DNA from: Arthrobacter sp. PAMC25284
Lineage (GTDB): Bacteria; Actinomycetota; Actinomycetes; Actinomycetales; Micrococcaceae
Direction: 5' to 3'
DNA length: 64,000 nt
NCBI RefSeq assembly: GCF_019443425.1
Contig: NZ_CP080382.1
Location: 682,001-746,000 of the forward strand
A program made the translations under genes and the position numbers. This document shows positions 8,977-17,889 of the stretch, one piece after another. The notes beneath the pieces were generated by a model. The model was not told the DNA's origin. It saw only the letters and a list, made by a program, of their open reading frames with translations, and did no database searches. Position 1 is the first letter of the stretch. Each line of letters starts with the position of its first letter.

Positions 8977-9857
8977 AGCGGAACCCTTCGCAGGAGGCCG
9001 AATGCGGCAGCAGCGGCGGCGAAGGACACCAGCGTGGTCACCACGGCCAGGGCTGCCGCCTCCGGCCGTGAGGTCAGCGACGCCGAGCCGAAGAGCCGCA
9101 GCGCCATCACCGGAAGCGGTTCCGGATAGGGCCGGCCCAGCAGCCACGCGACCTCGTAGGAGCCAAAGGTATAAACGAAAACGATCGTGGCCGAGACGAT
9201 CAGGGCGGGCAGGCTCAGCGGGACCAGGACGTGCCGGAGGCGGCGAAGGCGTCCGGCGCCCAGCAGCGCGGCGGTCTCGTCATAGGCAGTCGAACGGGTC
9301 AACAGAGACCCGGTGACCACAAGGGCGATGAAGGCCGACTCTTTCCAGGCATAGTCAGCGATCACGGCGAGCCACAGGGGCCCGCCGACCAGTGCAGGCC
9401 AGGCTTCCCCGGCCCCGCTCCACCGTGCGAGCAGGCCGGAGTCGGAGAGCAGCAGCCCCACGGAGGCGGCGCCGACTATGTGCGGGAACGGGATTGTCAG
9501 GGTGCTGACGGCGGCCACGACCCGGCCGCACCAGCGGCCCTGCACGATCACGAGGGCAGCCGCGAAACCGATGATCACCGCCGCGATAGTCGATGCTGCC
9601 GCGATGGCAAGGGAGAGCCCGACGGCGCCCGGCAGCTCAGCTGCCCGTGCACCATACGCCTCCCCCGTCAGGGCCGGGCTGCCGACCAGCGGCATTAGGC
9701 CCATACTTTGGGCTGTGGCGGTCAGCAGGCCGCCGGCCACCACGAAGGCGGCGACGGCGACGGCGGGGGCTGCCATCAGCCAAGACGGCAGGTGCCGCCG
9801 CGGCCGTGTCCGTGTCGCGTGGCTATCGCCGGACGGCACGCGCACGGCGCTGTTCAC
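8967..9857 (-). CDS. ABC transporter permease 1, YnjC N-half-like
   Basis: A 296-residue permease with a basic N-terminus and about six hydrophobic helices, and an EAA-type loop (E-T-A-A-L-L-G-A-G-R-L-R-R). It begins with GTG at 9857, four bases after the end of the binding-protein gene, so the operon is tightly packed. Together with permease 2 it should form the heterodimeric membrane channel. Confidence 0.87.
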   Translation of the reverse strand: MNSAVRVPSGDSHATRTRPRRHLPSWLMAAPAVAVAAFVVAGGLLTATAQSMGLMPLVGSPALTGEAYGARAAELPGAVGLSLAIAAASTIAAVIIGFAAALVIVQGRWCGRVVAAVSTLTIPFPHIVGAASVGLLLSDSGLLARWSGAGEAWPALVGGPLWLAVIADYAWKESAFIALVVTGSLLTRSTAYDETAALLGAGRLRRLRHVLVPLSLPALIVSATIVFVYTFGSYEVAWLLGRPYPEPLPVMALRLFGSASLTSRPEAAALAVVTTLVSFAAAAAAFGLLRRVPLWR

Positions 9858-9861
9858 GGTC

Positions 9862-11103
9862 TCACCGGCCGGTCAGGATCTGGCGCCGCCACGCGTCGTC
9901 GAGTTCGGGCACCCATGCCGCCGCCAGTTCCGGGTTGGCGTTTTTGGACAGGACGTCGTAGGACGGCACGACCGGGGACTGCGGCAGTGCCTCGAAAAGC
10001 GCGCGTTGGTCAGCGCTGAGCGCGGCCGGGTCCAGCACCGGGAACTGCCCCCAGACCCGGGGATCGGCTTTTACGGCCTGTTGTTCCGGCGACAATGCGA
10101 GGTTTGCGACGACCATGGCGCCGGCACGGTGTCCGGACGTGGACGGGATGGCCAGGAAGCTGGCGTTCCCTACCGTTCCTTCCGCCAGGGTGAGGACTTT
10201 GGTGGCCGCGGGGTAGGTTCCGTCGGCGACCAGCTTGGTAAGCGTCGCCGGTCCGTACGTCATGGTGAAGTCGACCTGGCCGCCGGCATAGAGGTCGTTG
10301 AGCTCCGCAGCCGTCTTCGGGTAAGTCTTTCCTTCGCGCCACAGTGAAGGGGCCAGGCCGCGGAGTTCGTTGAACAGCGCCGGGGTGAGCTGGTCGAAGG
10401 CCTTATTCTCGAAGTCCAGCGGCACGTTCGAGTGACCGCCGGAGACGCTGTAAAGGAGCTGGCGCGTGAAGACGGAGCCGGTGAAGTCCGGCGGTGCCGG
10501 GTAGGTGAACCGGCCCGGATTCGTCCGCGCCCAGTCCAGCAGGCCGGCCAGCGTTCCGGGCGGGTCCTTCACGGTGGCGGAGTTGTAGGCGATCGTGAAC
10601 TGGGCCTTGTGCCACGGCGCCTCACAGCCCTCAACCGGAGTGCCGAAGTCATTGGCCAGCAGCGGGTCCGCCGGTGCCGTCAGCCCCATGTTGGGCAACA
10701 GTGAGGTCCAGCCGCAGGCCCAGGCGCCGGCCTGTTTCCCGGTGCCGAAGTTGTCCCCGTTAACCCACACGAGATCCACGCCGCCGTCCCGGGTCCCTGA
10801 CTGCACTTCGGTGAGGACCCTGTTCAAGGCGTCCTTGGTGTCGGCGACGGGGATGCGTTCGAGGGTGACGCCTTCCTTCGCAGCGGCGGGAATCAGGGAG
10901 GCATCGACGTAGGCGTTGCCTTGTTCGTCGCCGCCGTACATCCAGAGGCGCACGGTCTGGCCGTTGGCGTCGTTCGTGACCTGATCCCAGGCGGTGTACT
11001 CGGGCTGCGTGGCCGGACCGGCGCCGCAGCCGGAGATCAGCAAGGCGGCGGCGGCAATGGCGGCAGCGGGTATCAGGGGCCTCAGTCGGCGGGTGGAACT
11101 CAT
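9862..11103 (-). CDS. YnjB-like solute-binding lipoprotein
   Basis: A 413-residue extracellular binding protein. The signal peptide ends in a lipobox L-I-S-G-C (Cys at about 26), so it should be a membrane-anchored lipoprotein. Family cues for YnjB (COG4134) include the V-W-V-N-G-D-N-F block, an A-P-W-x-K-A-Q-F-T-I-A-Y-N-S stretch, and the T-Y-P-A-P-P-D-F-T-G-S-V-F segment. It heads the ABC operon, expressed leftward. Substrate unknown. Confidence 0.88.
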   Translation of the reverse strand: MSSTRRLRPLIPAAAIAAAALLISGCGAGPATQPEYTAWDQVTNDANGQTVRLWMYGGDEQGNAYVDASLIPAAAKEGVTLERIPVADTKDALNRVLTEVQSGTRDGGVDLVWVNGDNFGTGKQAGAWACGWTSLLPNMGLTAPADPLLANDFGTPVEGCEAPWHKAQFTIAYNSATVKDPPGTLAGLLDWARTNPGRFTYPAPPDFTGSVFTRQLLYSVSGGHSNVPLDFENKAFDQLTPALFNELRGLAPSLWREGKTYPKTAAELNDLYAGGQVDFTMTYGPATLTKLVADGTYPAATKVLTLAEGTVGNASFLAIPSTSGHRAGAMVVANLALSPEQQAVKADPRVWGQFPVLDPAALSADQRALFEALPQSPVVPSYDVLSKNANPELAAAWVPELDDAWRRQILTGR

Positions 11104-11183
11104 GTGAAGTTATTCGTCCTGTCGGAGGTGTTGTATGGGTGAACTCGCGGGTAATGCTGCTGCGGAGCCGGCCCGTGCTGTTG

Positions 11184-12605
11184 TCAGGGCCGGGCGTTCG
11201 GCGTCACTGGCCTGAGCGGCAGCATCTTGCGAAGCCCTGCGTTTTCCGCCGCGTCGAGTGATGAGTGCTGGACGCAGGCCGGCACAAGCCGCCCGGTGTC
11301 CGGGTGGCTCATGGCGTACATGCAGGACCCGAGGCGTTCCTGGGTCTCCCGGATCTTGGAGTCGTCGCTGGTCTGTCCCTGTTCCATCAGAGCCCAGGCC
11401 GGTGCGACGTCGGCGGCGTCCATAAAGTTATGCACAACGAACGTCTTGAAGGAGAGCTGGCGCTTCCGGGCCGCAGTGGCGACCTTTTTCAGGCCGCCGG
11501 CGCGCCGCAGGAGCCGGCGGACGAAAGCCGCGATCACGGGAATGTCTCCGGGGTGGGCCAGGAGCGCCCGGAGGATCTTCGCCGCGACGATCCAGGCGGG
11601 AGTGCCGCCAAAGTACATGCCGCCGAAGCTTTTCAGCAGCGTGTCCCGGGCTGCGATGTCGAGGGGATCCTCCGGGTCCAGCAACGCAGCCATCCCGGAA
11701 CCGGTGGTCAACGTTACGGCCGTCCGGTTGCACCGGCGGTCACCGAACTGGGTCCCCTGCCACGGAATCCGTTGTCCCGCGCCTGCTTCGATGCGGGACC
11801 AGACGGCGTCGATCGTGATGTCCTCGAAGTCCCCGGACCAGCGCCGGTCATCGCCGATATACGCGGCCGGCTGGAAGGAGAGCATGTCGTACGGCATGCC
11901 CAGCACGGCCTCCGTGACGCCGTCGACCTGGTTGATATTCGACGGCGTGACGGTCATGTTGTGGGCGAGGTAGGAGCTGATGCCGTGCTCGCGCTTGAGT
12001 GCCACGAACATGTCCGCGAACCGGGCACGGAAAGGATTGAGCTCGGCTTCGGACCGTGGGCGCACTGCTCCGCGGCGGCCGCGCATCAGGGAATCAAAAT
12101 GCGCGGCGAAGGAGACCTTGCGGAACCGCGGCTTGCCGGCGTCGTCCAGGGCAACCTCCAGGAGGTAGCCGTAGTCGAAGTCTCCGTGCGTCATGGACAT
12201 CGGTTCACGGCCGTTGGCGCGCATCGCCGCCAGAGCTGCGGCGTGGTCCTTGGCGGGCAGCAGGCTGACTTCGCCGCCGATCAGCTGTGCGTGGGCGCGG
12301 GGACCCCGGAGGCGGCGCAGGAACTCCATTTGTTTGCTGACCTCGGCGACGGTGTGGCCGCCGTCGACCCGGACCTTGTTCGCGTCCGCCGAGTGGTAGC
12401 ACGGGGAACAGGTCAGGTTGCATTTGGGAAAGACGCCGTGCGTTCCCTCGCACCCGACGGCGCTCCGTCCCAGCAGCTGGGCCGGGGTTTTGACATGCTC
12501 GGGCAGCTCCGCCCAACGCCTGTCCAGTGCGGCCCTGCTGTCCGGGTGGACGGGTCTGGTCAGAAGTTCGACGCCGCGGAAGAGCGCTGCGAATCTTGTG
12601 ATCAA
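11184..12605 (-). CDS. Radical SAM protein
   Basis: A 473-residue protein with a CxxxCxxC cluster motif at Cys62, Cys66 and Cys69 (K-C-N-L-T-C-S-P-C-Y), followed by a G-G-E-V-S-L-L segment matching the SAM-contacting GGE motif. A cysteine-rich C-terminus could hold a further cluster. The TTG start at 12605 has GGAG 7 bp upstream and overlaps the stop of the Crp/Fnr gene (TTGA), so translation is coupled. It precedes the YnjB-like operon in the same orientation. Substrate unknown. Confidence 0.85.
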   Translation of the reverse strand: MITRFAALFRGVELLTRPVHPDSRAALDRRWAELPEHVKTPAQLLGRSAVGCEGTHGVFPKCNLTCSPCYHSADANKVRVDGGHTVAEVSKQMEFLRRLRGPRAHAQLIGGEVSLLPAKDHAAALAAMRANGREPMSMTHGDFDYGYLLEVALDDAGKPRFRKVSFAAHFDSLMRGRRGAVRPRSEAELNPFRARFADMFVALKREHGISSYLAHNMTVTPSNINQVDGVTEAVLGMPYDMLSFQPAAYIGDDRRWSGDFEDITIDAVWSRIEAGAGQRIPWQGTQFGDRRCNRTAVTLTTGSGMAALLDPEDPLDIAARDTLLKSFGGMYFGGTPAWIVAAKILRALLAHPGDIPVIAAFVRRLLRRAGGLKKVATAARKRQLSFKTFVVHNFMDAADVAPAWALMEQGQTSDDSKIRETQERLGSCMYAMSHPDTGRLVPACVQHSSLDAAENAGLRKMLPLRPVTPNARP

Positions 12606-13300
12606 GAAGTGCTCCGGGCAATGCTTTGGAGGATGCTGCGGTCCTGGATGACAATCCTGCCCCGGCCCTGCCGGATCGCGTGCTTCGACGTGAGGTCGGC
12701 CATGACCTTGCTGGTCGCCTCCCGGGACGCGCCCAGGAGGCCGGCGAGCTGTTCATGGGTCATGTGGATCGTGTGGGCCGGTCCGAAGATCGCCGGTGGT
12801 GCGGCGTCGCCAAGCTTGACGAGCGTCGAGGCCACCTGTGCCGCGAGCGGCCGCAGCGCGATGTCCGTGAGGCGTTCCTCGAGCCGGGCCACTTGCTCGC
12901 CGAGGAGCCGCGAGATGCGCACGGCGATCCGCGGATCCGATAGCAGGAACCGTTCGACCTCGTCCACGGTCAGCTGGCAGATCGCCGAGTCCTCGATTGC
13001 TTCGGCGTAGTTGTCGTACATGCGCTGACCCACAAGCATCATTTCCCCGAATACCGCGCCCGGTTCCAGGATGGCCATCGTCAGGGCCTTGCCGTCCTCG
13101 GCGACCCGGAAAATGCGTACCCGGCCGGATTTGAGGATGAACAGGGCTTTGACGGGCTGGCTTTGGCTGAAAAGCAATTCACCGCGCCGGTAGAGCCGGG
13201 CCGGGGCCATGATGTCCATGGCCGCAATCTCCTCGGCGCTCAGGTCTGCGAACAAATCGACTTCATTCAAACAGCTGAACCGGTCAGTGGGTCCTGTCAT
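12602..13300 (-). CDS. Crp/Fnr-family transcriptional regulator
   Basis: A 232-residue regulator with an N-terminal cyclic-nucleotide-binding-type beta barrel (residues about 11-125), the long dimerisation helix, and a winged HTH with recognition region near residues 180-203 (M-T-H-E-Q-L-A-G-L-L-G-A-S-R-E). The cysteine set of [4Fe-4S] FNR is absent (Cys10 and Cys109 only), so the effector is not oxygen by that route. The ATG at 13300 fits the family start and has GAGAGG upstream; an alternative ATG at 13390 overlaps the upstream gene stop. It likely regulates this cluster. Confidence 0.85.
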   Translation of the reverse strand: MTGPTDRFSCLNEVDLFADLSAEEIAAMDIMAPARLYRRGELLFSQSQPVKALFILKSGRVRIFRVAEDGKALTMAILEPGAVFGEMMLVGQRMYDNYAEAIEDSAICQLTVDEVERFLLSDPRIAVRISRLLGEQVARLEERLTDIALRPLAAQVASTLVKLGDAAPPAIFGPAHTIHMTHEQLAGLLGASREATSKVMADLTSKHAIRQGRGRIVIQDRSILQSIARSTS

Positions 13301-13386
13301 CAGCGGGTTGGCCTCTCGTTGCCGCGGGGCCCACGGGCGCAGGTCTCCGGACGCAGTGGCCGCCACGTCGACCCGGCAGGAATCGG

Positions 13387-13839
13387 TCATGCCCGGTGCT
13401 GGAGGACGCGGACCGCCACTAGTCCAAGAATGATCCCATAGATCATGTGTCCCATGAGGCTCATCCAGGCGCCGCCGTCGATGGCAAGAAGGGGCATACC
13501 CATCATGGCCGGCATGATCAGCAGGGGTCCGAGAACCCACCAGATGGCGCCGTACGCAACGCCGACGAGTGCGCCGCGGCCGTAGCTGGTCAGCAGGCGA
13601 CCGGCGAACGGAACCGTCAGCCCCAAGCCGATGCCGACCGAAATCATGAGGTGGACGCCGAAACCGACGACGGCTGAGTCGGAGCCGACCATGGAGGCGA
13701 TGACGGGAAGCATCCCCATCATGGCCATCAGGATTCCGAAAACAATCCCGCCGGCGATTCCTCCGACGACGCCGGCGACGGCCCGCCGACCGAGACCAGT
13801 GTTAGTGGTGTGATGTGACACAGCTGATGCAGAAGCCAT
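13387..13839 (-). CDS. Four-helix membrane protein, unknown function
   Basis: A 150-residue protein with four predicted membrane helices and a histidine-bearing, Gly/Met-rich sequence. The ATG at 13839 follows AGGAAGG. It is the first gene of the leftward operon that continues with the Crp/Fnr regulator and radical-SAM gene. Similar small Gly-rich membrane proteins occur in many actinobacteria without assigned function. Confidence 0.75.
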   Translation of the reverse strand: MASASAVSHHTTNTGLGRRAVAGVVGGIAGGIVFGILMAMMGMLPVIASMVGSDSAVVGFGVHLMISVGIGLGLTVPFAGRLLTSYGRGALVGVAYGAIWWVLGPLLIMPAMMGMPLLAIDGGAWMSLMGHMIYGIILGLVAVRVLQHRA

Positions 13840-13948
13840 TGCGGCAACCTTCCTGAGATACGTGGGGTGTTGACGTCCTCACGGTAGGGGCGGGGCAGGA
13901 CCGGGTTCAGTGATCTGCGCTACACAGTGGCAACGGTCTTGCTCTGCC

Positions 13949-14353
13949 CTAGCGCAGTCGGTAGGAGCCCCGGTGCGCCAGCCCGTCGATGAGCCCTGCT
14001 ACCGCGACGGGCAAGGCGAAGAGGGCGGCGACGTGCGGTGCGGGTGACCAGGGCATCAGCAGCGCCGCGCCGCCGATAACAACGGCAGGGGCACCCACAA
14101 AAGCGGTCGCCCAGTAGCGGTTGTCCCGAAAATAGGACCAGACGGCGGCCGCGGCTGACACCGTCGTCCCGGCAAACAGGTAGCGGTTGCCGATGCCCAC
14201 CCGAGCCACGGATTCCGTGTCCCGCACAAAGCCGGGGACGAGCGTCCGTTCCAGGCCCATGACGATCAGCACGATGGCCAGCAAAACCACCGCCCCCCAC
14301 AGCAGCGCACCGGGCCACCCCCGTTGCCGGGCGACAACGAGTTTCTGGCTCAT
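13949..14353 (-). CDS. Small membrane protein coupled to the methyltransferase
   Basis: A 134-residue protein with four hydrophobic segments. Its ATG at 14353 overlaps the TGA that ends the methyltransferase frame (ATGA), and GGGAG lies upstream. The overlap is strong evidence both for this start and for the original end of the methyltransferase. Function unknown. Confidence 0.75.
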   Translation of the reverse strand: MSQKLVVARQRGWPGALLWGAVVLLAIVLIVMGLERTLVPGFVRDTESVARVGIGNRYLFAGTTVSAAAAVWSYFRDNRYWATAFVGAPAVVIGGAALLMPWSPAPHVAALFALPVAVAGLIDGLAHRGSYRLR

Positions 14354-15049
14354 CGCTCGGGGCTCCCGCCGTTCGCGCCCGGGCGTCCGCCGGGCCCGGC
14401 CTGCCGGGGCAGCAGGGTACCCGCCCGGATTTGGAGGTGCCCGCCCCGGGCGGAGGCGCTGACGACGTCGCGGCACTGGTCCTCCACGGCGCGCCAGGGC
14501 GCGGCGGTGATGTCCGAACCGCCCAGCGCACAGGCCAGCCGCGCCAACGGGGTGAGCCAACGGGCCCCGGCCCACCGGTTCCTGCATGTCCACCACGGCG
14601 ACCCGGACGTCGCCGAAGACCAACTTCGTAACATTGTTCCAGGCCTGTTCCCACTCGCCCATAAGCGAGAGCGAGTAGGTGGCCAAGGCCGCATCCGAGT
14701 AGGCCGCTCCCCCGCTGGCCTGGATGCGGGCGGCCGTCTCCGCGGGATCCAGGCGCACCATGTCCGCCTGGATCAGAATGATGTTCCGCCAGCCACGGGC
14801 TGTGGCGCGGCGCCGCGCCTGGTCCAGCATGTCGGCGCTCCGGTCGATCCCGACGATGCACCCTGAGCCGCCGACTCGCTCCTGCAGCCGGGAAAAATTC
14901 AGTCCCGTACCGCAGCCGATGTCCAGCACCTGCTGGCCGGTGCCCGGAGCCAACGCAGCGATCCCAAGCTCCCGTCCGGCATGATAGACAGGGTATTCGC
15001 CCGAGAGAAGGTCATAAAACGGGGCGAACATCGTGTATTTATCGCGGAT
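14350..15049 (-). pseudogene. SAM-dependent methyltransferase, frameshifted near 14570
   Basis: A UbiE-like class I methyltransferase: motif I is V-L-D-I-G-C-G-T-G, followed by G-I-D-R-S-A-D-M-L and an I-Q-A-D-M motif. After V-V-D-M-Q-E-P-V-G-R the frame is lost at a GGGGCCC run near 14565-14575. The other frame continues the protein (A-R-W-L-T-P-L-A-R-L) and ends at 14350 overlapping the next start. Removing one G restores one gene of about 230 residues. A strong AGGAG precedes an ATC at 15049, not an ATG; ATG 15031 and GTG 15094 are alternatives. Real mutation or sequence error cannot be told apart here. Confidence 0.72.
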
Positions 15050-15150
15050 GGCGGACTCCTTCTGGTTCGTTGTGCGGCAACTGAGCGGTCGCACGACCGG
15101 ACCGCCCGCGGCACTACCCGGCGCTGACCGCCATTCAAGAGGAGTCCATC

Positions 15151-16581
15151 ATGACAGCACAAGACCCGATCTTTGACCTTTTGGTCGTAGGCGGCGGAAC
15201 CGCCGGGATCGTCGGCGCCAAAACCGCCGCGCGATTCGGCGCCCGCACCGTCCTGGTGGAACAGGACCGCACGGGCGGGGACTGCCTCTGGACCGGCTGT
15301 GTACCGTCCAAGACTCTGCTCTCGGCCGCCGAACACGCCAAAACCACACGCGCGCTGACCGGCGAACGCCCGGACTTCGCTTTGGTCCGGAAACGCATTT
15401 TCGCGGCCATCAGCACGATTGAGCCCATCGATTCACATCAGTCAATTGAAGAATCCGGCGCAGCCGTCATCCAGGGCGTACTGAGCTTCAGCGCGCCCGG
15501 CGTGGCCCAGGTTGGCGGCAGGACGATTCGTTTCCGGCAGGCCCTGATTGCTACCGGCGGTGCGCCGTCAGGCCTCGAAATCCCCGGCCTGAATGCCTCG
15601 GTCACCGTGACCTCGGAAACAATCTGGGAACTCGAACGCCTCCCGGCCCGGCTCACCATCATCGGCGGTGGTCCGATCGCGTGCGAACTCGGGCAGGCCT
15701 TCGCCCGGCTGGGCTCGGAGGTGACCATGATTGTCCGATCAGGGATTTTGGTCAAGGAAGTCCCGGAGGCCGCCGGCCTCGTGCGGGCGGCGCTTGAAGC
15801 CGACGGTGTGCGCCTCCTCGAGAACTCCGCTGTCTACGGCGCCACCCCCGCCGACCACGGAACCCGCCTTCGGCTGGACAACGGTGACGAACTGGACGCC
15901 GACGTTGTCCTGCTGGCGGCCGGACGATCGCCCCGGACAGCGGGCCTGGGCCTGGACCGGCTCGGCGTCGAGCTGGACGAGACAGGCCGCATCGTGACGG
16001 ACGCCCGGATGGGCACCTCCAACCCCCGGATCTGGGCCGCCGGCGACGTCACCACGAACCCGGACTTCACGCACCTGGCCGGCGTGCATGCCAGCGTGGC
16101 CGCCTCGAACGCGGTCCTCGGGCTTTCCCGCCAGGTCGCCGGCACCGTGCCGCGGGTGACCTTCACGTCTCCGGAGGTGGCCGCCGTCGGGATCACCGTC
16201 GCGGACCCCGGGTTGAAGCACCGTGCCCGGACCGTCTGGCACGAACACATCGACCGGGCCGTCACCGACGACGCTACGGCCGGATTCACCCGGCTGATCG
16301 TGGATAAGCGGGGCAAGATCCTGGGCGGCACGATCGTGGGGCCGCGGGCCGGGGAATCCCTCGCCGAGCTGACCCTTGCGGTACAGCACGGTTTGACGAC
16401 GTCCGACATTGCCGGCACCACACACGCTTACCCGACCTACGCCGACGGCGTGTGGAACGCCGCCGTCGCGGACGTCCGGGCGAACCTGGAGGCGCCGCTG
16501 ATGCGCCGGGCCATTGGTGTCATGGTCCGGGTCCGGCGGTTCTGGCTGGACCGGCCGGCGCGTCAGCGCAGCGCGCGGTAG
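15151..16581 (+). CDS. MerA-like FAD/NAD(P) disulfide oxidoreductase
   Basis: A 476-residue flavoprotein of the mercuric reductase/dihydrolipoamide dehydrogenase family. An FAD-binding G-G-G-T-A-G motif is at about 14-19, the redox disulfide is C45-L-W-T-G-C50, a central NAD(P) site (I-G-G-G-P-I-A-C-E-L) and the second FAD motif (A-A-G-D-V-T) follow, and the C-terminal dimer domain has H-A-Y-P-T-Y. The N-terminal HMA domain and C-terminal cysteine pair of true mercuric reductase are missing. Such proteins accompany TVP38 and YnjF-like genes in many genomes. ATG with GAGGAG upstream; diverges from the methyltransferase. Confidence 0.88.
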   Translation: MTAQDPIFDLLVVGGGTAGIVGAKTAARFGARTVLVEQDRTGGDCLWTGCVPSKTLLSAAEHAKTTRALTGERPDFALVRKRIFAAISTIEPIDSHQSIEESGAAVIQGVLSFSAPGVAQVGGRTIRFRQALIATGGAPSGLEIPGLNASVTVTSETIWELERLPARLTIIGGGPIACELGQAFARLGSEVTMIVRSGILVKEVPEAAGLVRAALEADGVRLLENSAVYGATPADHGTRLRLDNGDELDADVVLLAAGRSPRTAGLGLDRLGVELDETGRIVTDARMGTSNPRIWAAGDVTTNPDFTHLAGVHASVAASNAVLGLSRQVAGTVPRVTFTSPEVAAVGITVADPGLKHRARTVWHEHIDRAVTDDATAGFTRLIVDKRGKILGGTIVGPRAGESLAELTLAVQHGLTTSDIAGTTHAYPTYADGVWNAAVADVRANLEAPLMRRAIGVMVRVRRFWLDRPARQRSAR

Positions 16582-17189
16582 CCGGCAACGATCCGCTGGA
16601 CGCCGCTGGCGGTGACCAGCAGCGCCCAGACTGACGCAATCGGCCACGCGGCGGCCGGGAAGATCAGCCAGAGACTGTGCACGGCGATGGTTTCAGCGCC
16701 CTCGGTCAGGCCGCCAATGAAGGACAGGGAGCGACCGTCGCGCAGCTGACGGCCGGTCTTCTCGGCGATGGAGGAGAAAGCCAGGAAGGCCGTGCCGTTG
16801 ATGTAGTAGGCGAAGAGGACCAGCAGGAACGGCAGCCATGGGGCGCCGAATCCCGCCGTTGCGCCGACGCCCACGCCCACCACGGTGGCACCATAGACGA
16901 CGAAGTCGGCGCAAATGTCCCAGAAGCCGCCTTGGCCGGCGTCCTCCCGGCCGGTGGCCCGGTTCCTGCGGCGGGCCAGTGGTCCGTCGAGCCCGTCGGC
17001 GAGGCGGCAGAGCAGCCAGGCGGCGAGGGCGGGCAGCCACCACTGGGCTGCCGCCATGACCGCGCTGGACACGCCCAGGACGAGATTCAGGCCGGTCAGC
17101 CGGTCCGGGGTGATCCACGGGCGGTCCAGCCAGCGGGCCGCCCGGTCCAGGACCGGCCCCATTGCCCGCCGCAGCCGGACGTCAAACAT
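16563..17189 (-). CDS. CDP-alcohol phosphatidyltransferase, YnjF-like
   Basis: A 208-residue membrane enzyme of the CDP-alcohol phosphotransferase family. The D-G-x2-A-R ... G-x3-D-x3-D signature is present (D-G-P-L-A-R, then G-G-F-W-D-I-C-A-D), but the spacing between A-R and G is 13 residues rather than the usual 8. Its 3' end overlaps the convergent flavoprotein gene by 19 bp; it shares 8 bp with the upstream TVP38 gene. The acceptor alcohol is unknown; YnjF of E. coli is the nearest named type. Confidence 0.83.
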   Translation of the reverse strand: MFDVRLRRAMGPVLDRAARWLDRPWITPDRLTGLNLVLGVSSAVMAAAQWWLPALAAWLLCRLADGLDGPLARRRNRATGREDAGQGGFWDICADFVVYGATVVGVGVGATAGFGAPWLPFLLVLFAYYINGTAFLAFSSIAEKTGRQLRDGRSLSFIGGLTEGAETIAVHSLWLIFPAAAWPIASVWALLVTASGVQRIVAGYRALR

Positions 17190-17889
17190 CGGCCGCCTTC
17201 GCCTTGCCCCGCCGCTGGCCGGCAGCCATCAGCCCCGCGAGGGTCAGAAGTGCGAGGATGCCGAGCCCGAGATATAGCTGCCATCCCGGCTGCAGGCCGG
17301 ACGCGCCGAGCGTCACGTAGCTCAGCGTTCCGGGCAGGATACCGATCGCGGTCCCCAGGAAGTATGGCCGCCAGCGGAGGGACGTCAGTCCGGCAGCGTA
17401 GTTGATCACGGTGAACGGGAGCACCGGGACCAGCCGGACGCCGATCATGGCGGCCAGCCCACGCCGGTGCAGCAGCTCATCGATTTTGCCCACCCGCGCC
17501 CCGGTAAACCGCTCCACGGCATCGCGGCCCAGCAGCCGGCCCAGCCAGAACGCTGCGACGGCGCCCAGCATCGCAGCGGAGAAAACGACGGCGAGGCCGG
17601 CGGCGAGGCCGAATACCAATCCCGCAGCGACGGACAGGACACTCTTGGGAACCGGGGCCAGCGTCAGGGCTGCGTAGCCAAGGATGAAGACCGCCGGACC
17701 CCACCAGCCGCTGCTGCCGAAAAAGCCCCTGATCTCCTCAAGGGGCGGGATCGGAAACATGAGCACCGCGATGGCAGAGGCGGCCACCAGCACCAGCAGG
17801 AGTCCCAGCCGCCAGATGGCCCGGCGCCGAGCGTTCGGTGTGCTGCCGGTCGACGGCGGTGTATCGGATCCCTTTTCGGGTGTCGTCAC
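17182..17889 (-). CDS. TVP38/TMEM64 family membrane protein (YdjX/YdjZ-like)
   Basis: A 235-residue DedA-superfamily protein with about six hydrophobic segments. The conserved VTT core is visible: L-A-P-V-P-K-S-V-L-S-V-A-A-G-L-V-F-G, then A-A-F-W-L-G-R, and a late R-L-V-P-V-L-P-F-T-V-I-N-Y-A-A-G. Proteins of this type are proposed lipid scramblases or flippases. A GTG start at 17889 overlaps the stop of the GH15 gene (GTGA). It lies in one leftward unit with GH15 and YnjF-like genes. Confidence 0.87.
   Translation of the reverse strand: MTTPEKGSDTPPSTGSTPNARRRAIWRLGLLLVLVAASAIAVLMFPIPPLEEIRGFFGSSGWWGPAVFILGYAALTLAPVPKSVLSVAAGLVFGLAAGLAVVFSAAMLGAVAAFWLGRLLGRDAVERFTGARVGKIDELLHRRGLAAMIGVRLVPVLPFTVINYAAGLTSLRWRPYFLGTAIGILPGTLSYVTLGASGLQPGWQLYLGLGILALLTLAGLMAAGQRRGKAKAADV

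Noticed and set aside
12602..13390. Oxygen-sensing FNR
   Set aside because: The four cysteines needed for a [4Fe-4S] cluster are missing.
15151..16581. Mercuric reductase
   Set aside because: Lacks the HMA domain and C-terminal cysteine pair; no mer genes around it.
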